Shown piece by piece: positions 16,620-24,506 of a stretch of DNA of 64,000 bases. The position numbers and the translations under genes were made by a program. The notes under the pieces were generated by a model that saw only the letters and a program-made list of their open reading frames with translations, did not search any database and had not been told where the DNA came from. Positions within the stretch are counted from its first letter, which is position 1; every line of letters starts with the position of its first letter. The stretch is from JBPEWY01 sp965224095 (GTDB lineage Bacteria > Bacteroidota > Bacteroidia > Flavobacteriales > Flavobacteriaceae), in the NCBI GenBank assembly GCA_965224095.1, contig OZ245039.1, positions 3,658,001 to 3,722,000 on the forward strand, in the 5' to 3' direction.

Positions 16620-16647
16620 TTAGTACCACAATTTTAGTACCACAATT
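16620..16647. repeat. Two-copy 14-bp tandem repeat upstream of the S41 gene
   Basis: TTAGTACCACAATT occurs twice head to tail with no spacer and no mismatch (16620-16633 and 16634-16647), ending 15 bases before the S41 start codon. With the minus-strand -7 box at 16650-16657, the repeats would be the first part of the transcript. Confidence 0.8.
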
Positions 16648-16649
16648 CC

Positions 16650-16657
16650 CAAAAATA
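16650..16657 (-). promoter_or_regulatory. Candidate -7 box of the S41 protease gene
   Basis: Minus-strand TATTTTTG matches TAnnTTTG exactly and lies 45 bases upstream of the start codon. No well-spaced -33 element is seen. Nearby TTTTGTAACAAAA (16683-16695) is a small inverted repeat. Confidence 0.45.
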
Positions 16658-16763
16658 CTTACATTATCTGCAAAATAAAATTTTTTGTAACAAAATTCGA
16701 TGTAGTTCGTCTTCCTATTGAAACACATCGTAAAGAGTGTTTTACTAACCGCTAACAAAGAAA

Positions 16764-17273
16764 ATGAAACAGGCAGATTTTTTACATATTGTAATGCCTT
16801 TTAAAGACAAGATGTACCGGCTTGCAAAGCGACTTCTGGTTTCTAATGAAGAAGCAGAAGATGCCACTCAGGAAATACTGATGAAACTGTGGACGAGAAA
16901 AACAATTATGAATCAGTACAAAAATGTAGAGGCTTTTGCCATGACGATGACAAAAAACTATTGTCTGGATCGTTTAAAGTCAAAACAGGCTGGAAATTTA
17001 AAGCTGGTACATAGCAATTATGGTGATGGGGATGCTTCGCTACAACGACAGGTGGAAATAGAAGATAGCTTAAGTTGGGTACAACGCATTATGGAAACGC
17101 TGCCGGAACAACAAAAAATGGTATTACAATTACGCGATATTGAACAATATGAATTTGAGGAAATAGCGGAAATGTTAGATATGAAACCTACGGCAATCAG
17201 GGTAGCATTGTCCCGAGCCAGAAAGTCAGTCCGCGAACAACTCTTAAAAAAGCACAACTATGGAATTAGCTAA
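16764..17273 (+). CDS. ECF RNA polymerase sigma factor
   Basis: 169 residues, usual ECF length. Sigma-2 (about 10-75) shows RLLVSNEEAEDATQEILMKLWTR and AFAMTMTKNYCLDRLKS; sigma-4 (about 115-165) shows LPEQQKMVLQLRDIEQYEFEEIAEML with the helix-turn-helix ending RVALSRARKSVR. It starts an operon: the next gene overlaps its 3' end by 14 bases and encodes a small membrane protein that probably holds this factor inactive. Target genes likely include the DUF4252 genes downstream. Confidence 0.93.
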   Translation: MKQADFLHIVMPFKDKMYRLAKRLLVSNEEAEDATQEILMKLWTRKTIMNQYKNVEAFAMTMTKNYCLDRLKSKQAGNLKLVHSNYGDGDASLQRQVEIEDSLSWVQRIMETLPEQQKMVLQLRDIEQYEFEEIAEMLDMKPTAIRVALSRARKSVREQLLKKHNYGIS

Positions 17274-17700
17274 CATAGAAAAATTATTGGAAAAGTACTT
17301 CGAAGCTACTGCCACACTGGCGGAAGAGCAGGAATTGAAGGAATATTTCAACGGTAATGAGGTGGCGCCGCACTTACTGGAATATCAACCTCTGTTTCAA
17401 TACTTTTCTTTTGCCAAAACCGAACAGTCTACCAGACCCGTTCCATTAAAACGAAAGTATACGAATCTGTACCGATGGATTTCTGTGGCAGCCGTAGCCG
17501 TTCTAGTTTTTGGCATATACTTTGGTAATAACTTGAATAATCAGGGTAATGCTCTGGTGGTTGATACCCCGGAACAAGCCTATCAGGAAACCAAAAAGGC
17601 CCTGACTCTTATAGCTGAGAACTTAAATCGAGGCACAGAAAAAATGGCCTATTTAAATGAATTTGAAACAACGAAAAACAAACTTTTAAAAAACAATTAA
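17260..17700 (+). CDS. Small single-span membrane protein, putative anti-sigma factor
   Basis: 146 residues: a cytoplasmic N-terminal part of about 70 residues (LEKYFEATATLAEEQELKEYFNG), one membrane helix (about 72-90, WISVAAVAVLVFGIYFG) and a periplasmic tail of about 55 residues with little recognisable structure. No classical zinc anti-sigma HxxxCxxC motif is present. The role is inferred from position: it overlaps the sigma gene by 14 bases and this layout repeats across Bacteroidota. Also possible is a sensor partner of the DUF4252 proteins. Confidence 0.75.
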   Translation: MELANIEKLLEKYFEATATLAEEQELKEYFNGNEVAPHLLEYQPLFQYFSFAKTEQSTRPVPLKRKYTNLYRWISVAAVAVLVFGIYFGNNLNNQGNALVVDTPEQAYQETKKALTLIAENLNRGTEKMAYLNEFETTKNKLLKNN

Positions 17701-17712
17701 ATACCTGAAATC

Positions 17713-18255
17713 ATGAAAAAAACGATTTTAATTATAGCTTTTGTGGTAGCTCCTTTAGTGTCTTTTGGCCAGTCGCTTTTTGACCAGTTTGAAGACCTGG
17801 ACGATGTAACTACCGTGGTAGTGAATAAGAATATGTTTAATATGTTGAGCAAAATCTCTGTTGAGGTAGATGAACCGGAAGCACAGGATTTTATCGATAT
17901 GGCTAAATCCTTAACGGGACTGAAGGTATTTGCTACCGAAAATAAAGCCATTGCAGGCGATATGAAAGCCGCGGTTGACAAGTATCTAAGAAATTCTTCA
18001 CTGGAAGAATTGATGAGAGTAAAGGACAAGGATGCCAATGTAAAGTTTTATATTAAACAAGGTAAAGATGCCGATCACGTAAGTGAATTGCTCATGTTTG
18101 TTACCGGGATTAAAGAAGTTGAAGCTAACGGAAGAAAGGTTGAAACCGTATTGCTTACACTTACGGGAGATATTGATCTTAATAAAATAGGATCGTTAAC
18201 TAAAAAAATGAACCTTCCTTCCGATCTTGAAAAAGCCGGAAAAAAACAAAACTAA
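17713..18255 (+). CDS. DUF4252 periplasmic protein
   Basis: 180 residues with a cleavable signal (ending VSFGQ, about 20 residues) and a DUF4252 domain (about 25-165; VTTVVVNKNMFNMLSKI, LTGLKVFAT, LLMFVTGIKEVEANG). The protein has no lipobox, so it is likely soluble in the periplasm, unlike its neighbour. It is the third gene of the sigma operon, 12 bases after the putative anti-sigma gene. Function of DUF4252 is unknown; link to the envelope stress signal is inferred from the operon. Confidence 0.85.
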   Translation: MKKTILIIAFVVAPLVSFGQSLFDQFEDLDDVTTVVVNKNMFNMLSKISVEVDEPEAQDFIDMAKSLTGLKVFATENKAIAGDMKAAVDKYLRNSSLEELMRVKDKDANVKFYIKQGKDADHVSELLMFVTGIKEVEANGRKVETVLLTLTGDIDLNKIGSLTKKMNLPSDLEKAGKKQN

Positions 18256-18264
18256 ATTTTATAT

Positions 18265-18297
18265 AAGGCCCTTTGCCCGAATGCTTTGGGCCTTTTT
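18265..18297 (+). terminator. Intrinsic terminator between the two DUF4252 genes
   Basis: AAGGCCC (18265-18271) pairs with GGGCCTT (18288-18294) around a 16-base loop, followed by a short T-run. It may only partly stop transcription, leaving the second DUF4252 gene at a lower level. Confidence 0.75.
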
Positions 18298-18323
18298 AAC
18301 TAATCATCAAAAAACATCAACTC

Positions 18324-18863
18324 ATGAAATTATTAAAATCAGTAGCAGTTCTATGCCTAACCGCTGTATTGTTTTCTTGTAACGATCAGCAAAGTTTGCA
18401 GGAGTATTATGTAGACAGTGCGGAGAAACCGGACTTTATTTCCGTGGATATCCCCGCAAGTTTACTGGAATTGGACGAAGTAGGTCTTACGGCCGAGCAA
18501 AAAGAAGCTTATGAATCTCTCAAAAAGTTTAATGTGCTGGCGTACAGACTTAAAGAAGATAATAAATCGGAATACGAAATTGAAAAAGAAAAGGTAGCCC
18601 AGATACTTAAACAAACGGAGTATCAGGAGTTAATGAAATTTAACGATAAAGGGCGCAGGGGAATTATCAAATATCTGGGCACGGAAGATGCCATTGACGA
18701 GGTTATCATTTACGGAAACGATACTGAAAATGGTTTTGCCCTGGTTCGGGTATTAGGAGAAGATATGAAGCCCGCTTCCATGATGAAACTCATGGATGCC
18801 CTGAAGAATGCGGATTTTGATGGCGAGGAATTCAAAAAGATCGGAGAGTTTTTCAGAAAGTAA
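18324..18863 (+). CDS. DUF4252 lipoprotein
   Basis: 179 residues with a lipobox (VLFSC, Cys about 19) and a second, divergent DUF4252 domain (EYEIEKEKVAQILKQ, DEVIIYGNDTENGFALVRVLG). Paralogue of the preceding secreted protein, but anchored by lipid. The pairing of one soluble and one lipid-anchored DUF4252 protein is seen elsewhere in the phylum. Function unknown. Ends shortly before a strong terminator. Confidence 0.82.
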   Translation: MKLLKSVAVLCLTAVLFSCNDQQSLQEYYVDSAEKPDFISVDIPASLLELDEVGLTAEQKEAYESLKKFNVLAYRLKEDNKSEYEIEKEKVAQILKQTEYQELMKFNDKGRRGIIKYLGTEDAIDEVIIYGNDTENGFALVRVLGEDMKPASMMKLMDALKNADFDGEEFKKIGEFFRK

Positions 18864-18880
18864 AAGCTAAAATGAAATTA

Positions 18881-18908
18881 AAGGGGCGGAATTTCCGCCC
18901 CTTTTTTA
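18881..18908 (+). terminator. Strong intrinsic terminator after the DUF4252 operon
   Basis: AAGGGGCGGAA (18881-18891) and TTCCGCCCCTT (18893-18903) give a GC-rich stem followed by T6. It also faces the end of purB on the other strand. Confidence 0.9.
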
Positions 18909-18949
18909 TTTTTTACATGTGAGGTACTAAAGATACCAGGAGTAAACAG

Positions 18950-20293
18950 TTAAATACCGGTATAATTTTCAGGAGTAATGGCTTTTAACTCCTTTTTTGT
19001 TTCCGGTGATACCTCTAATGTATCGATAAAATCTGCTATTGATTTTTGCGTGATTCTTTCATTTGTTCGCGTTAATCCCTTTAAAGTTTCATATGGATTC
19101 GGATAACCTTCTCTTCTTAAAATGGTTTGAATGGCTTCGGCAACCACAGCCCAATTATCGTCCAGATCCTTTGCGAATTTTTCTTTATTGAGAAGCAATT
19201 TATTTAATCCTTTCAGTGTAGACTGAAATCCAATCAGCGTATGCGCAAAGGGAACTCCCACATTTCGTAAAACCGTACTGTCGGTAAGATCGCGTTGTAA
19301 TCTGGAAATAGGCAGTTTTGCAGCCAGATGCTCGAATACTGCATTGGCAATTCCCAGATTTCCTTCCGAATTTTCAAAATCTATAGGATTTACTTTATGA
19401 GGCATAGCCGAGGACCCCACCTCTCCCTTTTTAATTTTTTGTTTAAAGTACTCCATGGAGATATATGTCCAGAAATCACGATTCAGGTCAATAACAATGG
19501 TATTAATACGCTTCAGACAGTCAAAAAGCGCCGCCATATGATCGTAATGTTCTATTTGAGTGGTTGGAAAAGAATGTTGAAGGCCTAGTTTTTCCTGAAC
19601 AAACGACGTTCCGAATGTTTTCCAGTCTATATCGGGATATGCAACTTTATGCGCGTTGAAATTTCCCGTTGCCCCACCGAATTTAGCGGCAGAGGGAATA
19701 TCGTTCAACAAATTAAACTGCTCCTGGAGTCTGGTAACGAATACTAAAATTTCCTTCCCCAACCGGGTAGGAGAAGCTGGCTGCCCATGAGTGCGGGCCA
19801 GCATGGGGATAGACTCCCAGGCCTGTGAAAGCTCTACCAATTTAGAGAGTAACGATTGATAAAGCGTTATGTAAACATCACCCAGAGAATCCTTAATAGA
19901 AAGAGGAATAGCAGTATTATTAATATCCTGAGAAGTTAATCCGAAATGTATAAACTCCTTGTACGCTTCAAGACCCAGTGTGTCAAATTTTTGCTTGATA
20001 AAATACTCAACCGCTTTAACGTCGTGATTCGTGGTTTTTTCTATTTCCTTGATAGCGGCTGCATCAATAGGAGAGAAATTCTCATAAATGGCTCTTAATC
20101 CGGTAAAAATATCGCTGTTTACCGTGCGTAATTGCGGAAGTGGTATTTCACAAAGAGCAATGAAATATTCAATTTCTATCAGAACCCGGTATTTAATCAG
20201 GGCTTCTTCCGAGAAATAAGAAGCGAGCGAATGTGTTTTATTGCGGTAACGTCCGTCTACCGGAGAAATAGCTGAAAGTTCGGTGAGTTGCAT
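18950..20293 (-). CDS. purB: Adenylosuccinate lyase
   Basis: 447 residues, full family length. Splits succinyl-AICAR and adenylosuccinate, giving fumarate, in purine synthesis. Starts with LTELSAISPVDGRYRNKT; conserved parts include TTNHDVKAVEYF, HFGLTSQDINNT, ARTHGQPASPTR and the fumarase/lyase signature GSSAMPHKVNPIDFEN whose flexible loop carries the catalytic Ser. A minus-strand TATCTTTG box lies at 20317-20324, 24 bases before the start. The gene for a HEAT-like protein precedes it on the same strand. Confidence 0.97.
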   Translation of the reverse strand: MQLTELSAISPVDGRYRNKTHSLASYFSEEALIKYRVLIEIEYFIALCEIPLPQLRTVNSDIFTGLRAIYENFSPIDAAAIKEIEKTTNHDVKAVEYFIKQKFDTLGLEAYKEFIHFGLTSQDINNTAIPLSIKDSLGDVYITLYQSLLSKLVELSQAWESIPMLARTHGQPASPTRLGKEILVFVTRLQEQFNLLNDIPSAAKFGGATGNFNAHKVAYPDIDWKTFGTSFVQEKLGLQHSFPTTQIEHYDHMAALFDCLKRINTIVIDLNRDFWTYISMEYFKQKIKKGEVGSSAMPHKVNPIDFENSEGNLGIANAVFEHLAAKLPISRLQRDLTDSTVLRNVGVPFAHTLIGFQSTLKGLNKLLLNKEKFAKDLDDNWAVVAEAIQTILRREGYPNPYETLKGLTRTNERITQKSIADFIDTLEVSPETKKELKAITPENYTGI

Positions 20294-20316
20294 TTGTGTT
20301 GTTGTTTAGAAAGTGG

Positions 20317-20324
20317 CAAAGATA
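20317..20324 (-). promoter_or_regulatory. Candidate -7 box of purB
   Basis: Minus-strand TATCTTTG followed by C fits the flavobacterial -7 consensus and lies 24 bases before the purB start codon. No clear -33 element. Confidence 0.45.
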
Positions 20325-20356
20325 TTCGATATGGGTTTAAAACGGAAAAGGATTGT

Positions 20357-20920
20357 TCACTTATTCAGTTTTTTTAAAATATGCCGGGCTCTTGCTTTAT
20401 AAGCCGCCGAATGTTTTCCGAAATCCTGCTCCAGTACCGTTTTCAGTTCCGGGTGTATCCACTTGATCTTTTTGCCTAATAAAAATAATGACCTCATGGC
20501 ATGTGCCTTTACTGCAACTTTTTCATCATTTATAAGCCAGTCGAATGCGGTTTCAGATAATTTTTCAAAGTGTTTTTCATTCAGCGAAGATTGGATGGGA
20601 TGATCCTGTTTACCGAAGTAAGCCTCCAGGATCATTTCACATATTTTAGCGGTGGGACGTACAGCCTGATCTCTGTATACCTTATCTATATGTTCTATAA
20701 AGTAGTTGAGATAGGGGATAAGAAGCGCAATATTGTTTTTGCAAACATACTCCAGAACCCAGCAGGCTCTGAACGAAACAGGATCTTCAACCTGAAAAGT
20801 TATGGTAACTATATCGGGAAGTAACTCCGGGTGTTTCCAGACCAGATCAGCCATTTTCTGCCTGTTTTCTCTGGAATGGTCTACGTATGATAACGCTTCG
20901 TAAAGTTGATCAAAATTCAT
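20357..20920 (-). CDS. HEAT-like helical repeat protein
   Basis: 187 residues made almost entirely of helix pairs (MADLVWKHPELLPDIVTITF, RACWVLEYVCKNN, VKAHAMRSLFLLGKKI, SAAYKARARHILKKL), suggesting an ARM/HEAT-type solenoid. No signal peptide, no enzyme motif. Homologues commonly precede purB in flavobacteria and have sometimes inherited the lyase name, which this sequence does not support. It lies 63 bases upstream of purB on the same strand and may be co-transcribed. A scaffold role is guesswork. Confidence 0.75.
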   Translation of the reverse strand: MNFDQLYEALSYVDHSRENRQKMADLVWKHPELLPDIVTITFQVEDPVSFRACWVLEYVCKNNIALLIPYLNYFIEHIDKVYRDQAVRPTAKICEMILEAYFGKQDHPIQSSLNEKHFEKLSETAFDWLINDEKVAVKAHAMRSLFLLGKKIKWIHPELKTVLEQDFGKHSAAYKARARHILKKLNK

Positions 20921-20983
20921 TGGAATAAAATGCCTACTTTTAGAGGTCTAAATTAAAAAATAGAAAGCGAAACAAATAAACAA

Positions 20984-21979
20984 ATGATGTTTACTATGAG
21001 ACTTAAATTATTATGGATACTGTTTTTTTTAATTAGTACCGTATCCAATGCACAGGTTTATAACAAGAAAGAACCCCTGGCACATACTTACTCCATCGTA
21101 GCCAGGGATACGGTTACCGGCGAAATGGGGGTTGCCGTACAATCGCACTGGTTTTCTGTGGGAAGTATTGTAGCGTGGGGAAAAGCCGGAGTTGGTGTAG
21201 TGGCTACCCAATCTTTTGTAAATCCTTCCTTTGGCCCCAGGGGGCTGAGTTTGCTGGAAAACGGATTGACACCTCAAATGGCGGTTGATGCACTTTTAAA
21301 AACAGATGAAGGAAGAGAGGTTCGCCAATTGGCTATCCTGGATGCTCAGGGTAATGTAGCCGCCCATACAGGATCTAATTGTATAGCTGCCGCAGGACAT
21401 ATTGTAGGAAATAACTATTCGGTTCAGGCAAATTTAATGGATAAGTCCTCGGTATGGCCTGCTATGTCCAGGGCTTTTGAAAATGCCACAGGAACCCTGG
21501 CTGAAAGAATGATGAGTGCCATGGAAGCCGCTGAAGCTGAAGGAGGCGATATTCGGGGAAAGCAGTCGGTAGCCATCTTGGTGGTTCGTGCAAAAAGTAC
21601 CGGAAATGAATGGGAAGACCGGGTGGTGGACCTCAGAGTTGAAGACCATCCGGAACCTCTTAAGGAAATGAGAAGACTGGTTCAGGTGCACAAAGCTTAT
21701 CAGTTTATGAATGATGGCGATGTGGCCGTGGAACAAGGCGATTTTTCCCGCGCTAAAAAACTGTACAAACAAGCTCAGGAGCTTAATCCGGGTAATCTGG
21801 AAATGAAATATTGGTATGCCGTTACGCTGGCCAATAATGGAAATTTTGACGAGGCAAAAAACATCATGAAAGAAATTTTTAAGAAAGATAGGAATTGGCA
21901 AATATTACTTCCCAGAATCCAAAAAGTGAATATTTTGCAAATCACAGGCGAACAATTAGCTGAACTTCAAAAACTGTAA
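20984..21979 (+). CDS. DUF1028 (Ntn-hydrolase-like) secreted protein with TPR-like tail
   Basis: 331 residues. Three in-frame ATGs (20984, 20987, 20996) precede a signal peptide ending SNAQ; the last gives the most typical signal. The DUF1028 domain covers about 30-235 (TYSIVARDTVTGEMGVAVQSHWFSVG, GPRGLSLLENGLTPQMAVDALL, HTGSNCIAAAGHIVG). The C-terminal 90 residues form TPR-like helices (GDVAVEQGDFSRAKKLYKQAQELNPGN). DUF1028 has an Ntn-hydrolase-like fold; substrate unknown. The haem-binding gene follows after 3 bases. Confidence 0.85.
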   Translation: MMFTMRLKLLWILFFLISTVSNAQVYNKKEPLAHTYSIVARDTVTGEMGVAVQSHWFSVGSIVAWGKAGVGVVATQSFVNPSFGPRGLSLLENGLTPQMAVDALLKTDEGREVRQLAILDAQGNVAAHTGSNCIAAAGHIVGNNYSVQANLMDKSSVWPAMSRAFENATGTLAERMMSAMEAAEAEGGDIRGKQSVAILVVRAKSTGNEWEDRVVDLRVEDHPEPLKEMRRLVQVHKAYQFMNDGDVAVEQGDFSRAKKLYKQAQELNPGNLEMKYWYAVTLANNGNFDEAKNIMKEIFKKDRNWQILLPRIQKVNILQITGEQLAELQKL

Positions 21980-21982
21980 ATT

Positions 21983-22450
21983 ATGCTGCGTAAAATTTTA
22001 TGGACATTCGTAATTATTTTGGTTATCAGCCAGTTTTTTAAACCGGATAAAAATGAATCAGATGCTCATTGGGAAACCGATTTTATTCTGGTTGAAAAAC
22101 CCCCGCAGGAAATAGCAGAATTATTAAAGACTTCCTGCTATGACTGTCACTCCAACAACACTAAATATCCATGGTACAATAAGATAACTCCGGTTAATTA
22201 CTGGATGGCAGATCATGTAAAGCACGGTAAGGGACACCTTAACTTTTCGGAATGGGATGCGTACACGGCCAAAAAGAAAGATCATAAACTGGAAGAAATA
22301 ATAGAAGAGGTTAAAGAACACGCTATGCCTTTACCCTCTTATTTATGGATGCACAAAGAGGCTAAACTTTCCGATGGTCAAATAAAAACCCTACTTAACT
22401 GGGTAGACACCCAGCGAGTGCGTTATAAACTGGCGAACACACCACATTAA
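21983..22450 (+). CDS. Haem-binding domain protein (single CxxCH)
   Basis: 155 residues: an N-terminal membrane helix (about 4-19), then a soluble domain with CYDCH at about 52-56, followed by SNNTKYPWYNKITPVNYWMADHVKHG and EHAMPLPSYLWMH. This matches the Bacteroidota haem-binding domain family in which CxxCH attaches haem c; MP in AMPLP is a likely axial ligand. Periplasmic, membrane-anchored; partner unknown. Translationally close to DUF1028 (3 bases) and to the glycosyltransferase (3 bases). Confidence 0.85.
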   Translation: MLRKILWTFVIILVISQFFKPDKNESDAHWETDFILVEKPPQEIAELLKTSCYDCHSNNTKYPWYNKITPVNYWMADHVKHGKGHLNFSEWDAYTAKKKDHKLEEIIEEVKEHAMPLPSYLWMHKEAKLSDGQIKTLLNWVDTQRVRYKLANTPH

Positions 22451-22453
22451 AAA

Positions 22454-23695
22454 ATGAAAAAACTGCTCATTATAGGGTATGTCTGGCCCGAGCCAACCGC
22501 ATCGGCAGCCGGCACCCGAATAATACAGTTAATTTCCCGGTTTACAAATCACGGATATCAGGTATATTTCGGATCTCCCGGAACGCGACAAAAGAGCGCA
22601 TTTAACCTGGAAGAAATGGGCGTGATGCTAACCGATATTGAGTTGAATAACAGTTCGTTTGATAGCTTTATAAAAGAACTGGATCCGGAGATGGTAATCT
22701 TTGATCGGTTTATGATGGAAGAACAATTTGGATGGCGTGTAGCTGAGTATTGTCCGAATGCCTTAAGAGTTTTGGATACGGAAGATTTACATAGCCTGAG
22801 AAATGCCCGTCAGATGGCCATAAAACAGAAAGTTAAGTTTGATCGGGATTACTGGCTCGGTTTTGAACTGACCAAAAGAGAATTGGCAAGTATATACCGA
22901 TCAGATTTATCTGTGATTATTTCCGAAGCTGAAATGGAGCTGTTAAAGAGCGTTCCCGTTAACCACAGGTTGTTGAGTTATCTTCCGTTTTTACAAAATC
23001 CTGTTTCCGAAAAAAAAAGACATCAATTACCGGATTTTGAAAGCAGGAGTCATTTTGTTTGCGTCGGGAATTTTTTGCACGCTCCGAACCGGGATGCCGT
23101 GGAATATTTAAAAGCGGTACTCTGGCCTTTAATCCGGCAACAACTTCCGGATGCCGAACTGTATGTATATGGAGCCTATATGCCAGATAAAACCAGGCAG
23201 CTACAGGAGATAAAAACCGGTTTTTATCTTAAAGGTTTTGCAGATAATATAGCGACGGTAATGCAAAAAGCCCGGGTTTGCCTGGCTCCGTTGAGGTTCG
23301 GGGCCGGACTTAAGGGAAAATTAGTGGATGCCATGCAAAACGGAACCCCCTGCGTAATGACAACCATAGCTTCCGAAGGTATGTTTGGAGCTATGGAAGC
23401 CAATGGAATTATAACGGATGAGCCGCAACATTTTGCGGATGCTGCTTCCCAGGTGTACCGGAACGAAGCGCTTTGGGAAAAATACCAATCTTATGGATTT
23501 GATATTTTGGAAAAACGCTTTGAGGGCGTAAAACACTTTTCCATGTTTTTGGAAAAAGCGGTAAAAATAAAAGCCGGTTTAAAACAGCACAGAACACAGA
23601 ATGTTATTGGTCAGATGTTACAGCTTCACTCAATGAAAAGCACAAAATATATGGCAAAATGGATTGAAGCCAAAAATAAAACCGAACACCCCTGA
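22454..23695 (+). CDS. Glycosyltransferase, GT-B fold (GT4-like)
   Basis: 413 residues. N-terminal Rossmann-like half starts LLIIGYVWPEPTASAAGTRIIQL; the donor-binding half shows FVCVGNFLHAPNRDAVEYLK, ELYVYGAYMPDK, LKGFADNIATVMQKARVCLAPLRFGAGLKGKLVDAMQNGTPCVMTT and EGM. These match sugar-nucleotide-dependent GT-B enzymes, with the LRFGAGLKGKL segment being typical. Sugar and acceptor unknown. No signal peptide. Probably co-transcribed with the two preceding genes although no common function is obvious. Confidence 0.88.
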   Translation: MKKLLIIGYVWPEPTASAAGTRIIQLISRFTNHGYQVYFGSPGTRQKSAFNLEEMGVMLTDIELNNSSFDSFIKELDPEMVIFDRFMMEEQFGWRVAEYCPNALRVLDTEDLHSLRNARQMAIKQKVKFDRDYWLGFELTKRELASIYRSDLSVIISEAEMELLKSVPVNHRLLSYLPFLQNPVSEKKRHQLPDFESRSHFVCVGNFLHAPNRDAVEYLKAVLWPLIRQQLPDAELYVYGAYMPDKTRQLQEIKTGFYLKGFADNIATVMQKARVCLAPLRFGAGLKGKLVDAMQNGTPCVMTTIASEGMFGAMEANGIITDEPQHFADAASQVYRNEALWEKYQSYGFDILEKRFEGVKHFSMFLEKAVKIKAGLKQHRTQNVIGQMLQLHSMKSTKYMAKWIEAKNKTEHP

Positions 23696-23741
23696 TTTCC
23701 CGATGCTTCAGTAAGATCGATGAGGGGTAGTGCGTAAGATG

Positions 23742-24422
23742 TTACTGCTGATTTATTAACTTAATAACCCTTGGAACACCGGTAGTAGCTTTTTCCGGGA
23801 TCACTGTGATCTGCTTAGAACTTTCCATGGCCGGTTTAGGATCTATATAATATACAGGAGTATTGTTAGGAGCATAATGCATTAAACTGGCCGCGGGATA
23901 TACCTGTAATGAGGTTCCAATAACAAAGAGGATATCGGCTTTTTCAACAATATGAACAGCACGTTCAAAAAGAGGTACTGCTTCTCCAAACCACACAATA
24001 TGTGGGCGTAACTGGCTGTGATGTTCACATAAATCACCCAGGTTCAGATCTTCTTTCCAATCGTAAACCAAAGCCTCATCAAAGGTACTGCGAACCTTTA
24101 GCAGTTCACCGTGAAGATGTAAAACCCGGCTGCTTCCTGCACGCTCGTGCAGATCATCAACGTTTTGGGTAATTATATCCACCCGATAATTTTCTTCGAG
24201 TACAGCAAGCGCTTTATGAGCCGCATTGGGCGTTACCGTTAATAATTGCCTCCGCCGTTGATTGTAGAAATCCAGTACCAGCTCCGGTTTGTGAGAAAAC
24301 CCCTGAGGCGAAGCAACCTCCATAATATCATGGCCTTCCCAAAGGCCATCGGCATCCCGGAACGTCTTTAAACCACTTTCGGCGCTCATTCCCGCACCGG
24401 TGAGTACTACAAGCTGTTTCAT
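23742..24422 (-). CDS. cobB: Sirtuin-type NAD-dependent deacylase lacking the zinc ribbon cysteines
   Basis: 226 residues. NAD site TGAGMSAESGLKTFRD (8-23) and TQNVDDLHERAGS (85-97); catalytic His in HLHGE (about 102-106); IGTSLQVYPAASL closes the Rossmann fold. Tyr53 and Arg56 (FYNQRRR) match the acyl-lysine-specific YxxR pair of CobB/SIRT5, pointing to desuccinylase or demalonylase activity. The usual four zinc Cys are gone: the matching region (about 108-145) keeps a single Cys (132). Transcribed convergently with the glycosyltransferase, and away from trmH. Confidence 0.93.
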   Translation of the reverse strand: MKQLVVLTGAGMSAESGLKTFRDADGLWEGHDIMEVASPQGFSHKPELVLDFYNQRRRQLLTVTPNAAHKALAVLEENYRVDIITQNVDDLHERAGSSRVLHLHGELLKVRSTFDEALVYDWKEDLNLGDLCEHHSQLRPHIVWFGEAVPLFERAVHIVEKADILFVIGTSLQVYPAASLMHYAPNNTPVYYIDPKPAMESSKQITVIPEKATTGVPRVIKLINQQ

Positions 24423-24506
24423 CCTATAAAAATAATGAAAATCAGAAATTGGAAGCGCAAAAGTAAAAATTGCATTTTTACGTATTTTGCAACCTAAAAG
24501 ACAATC

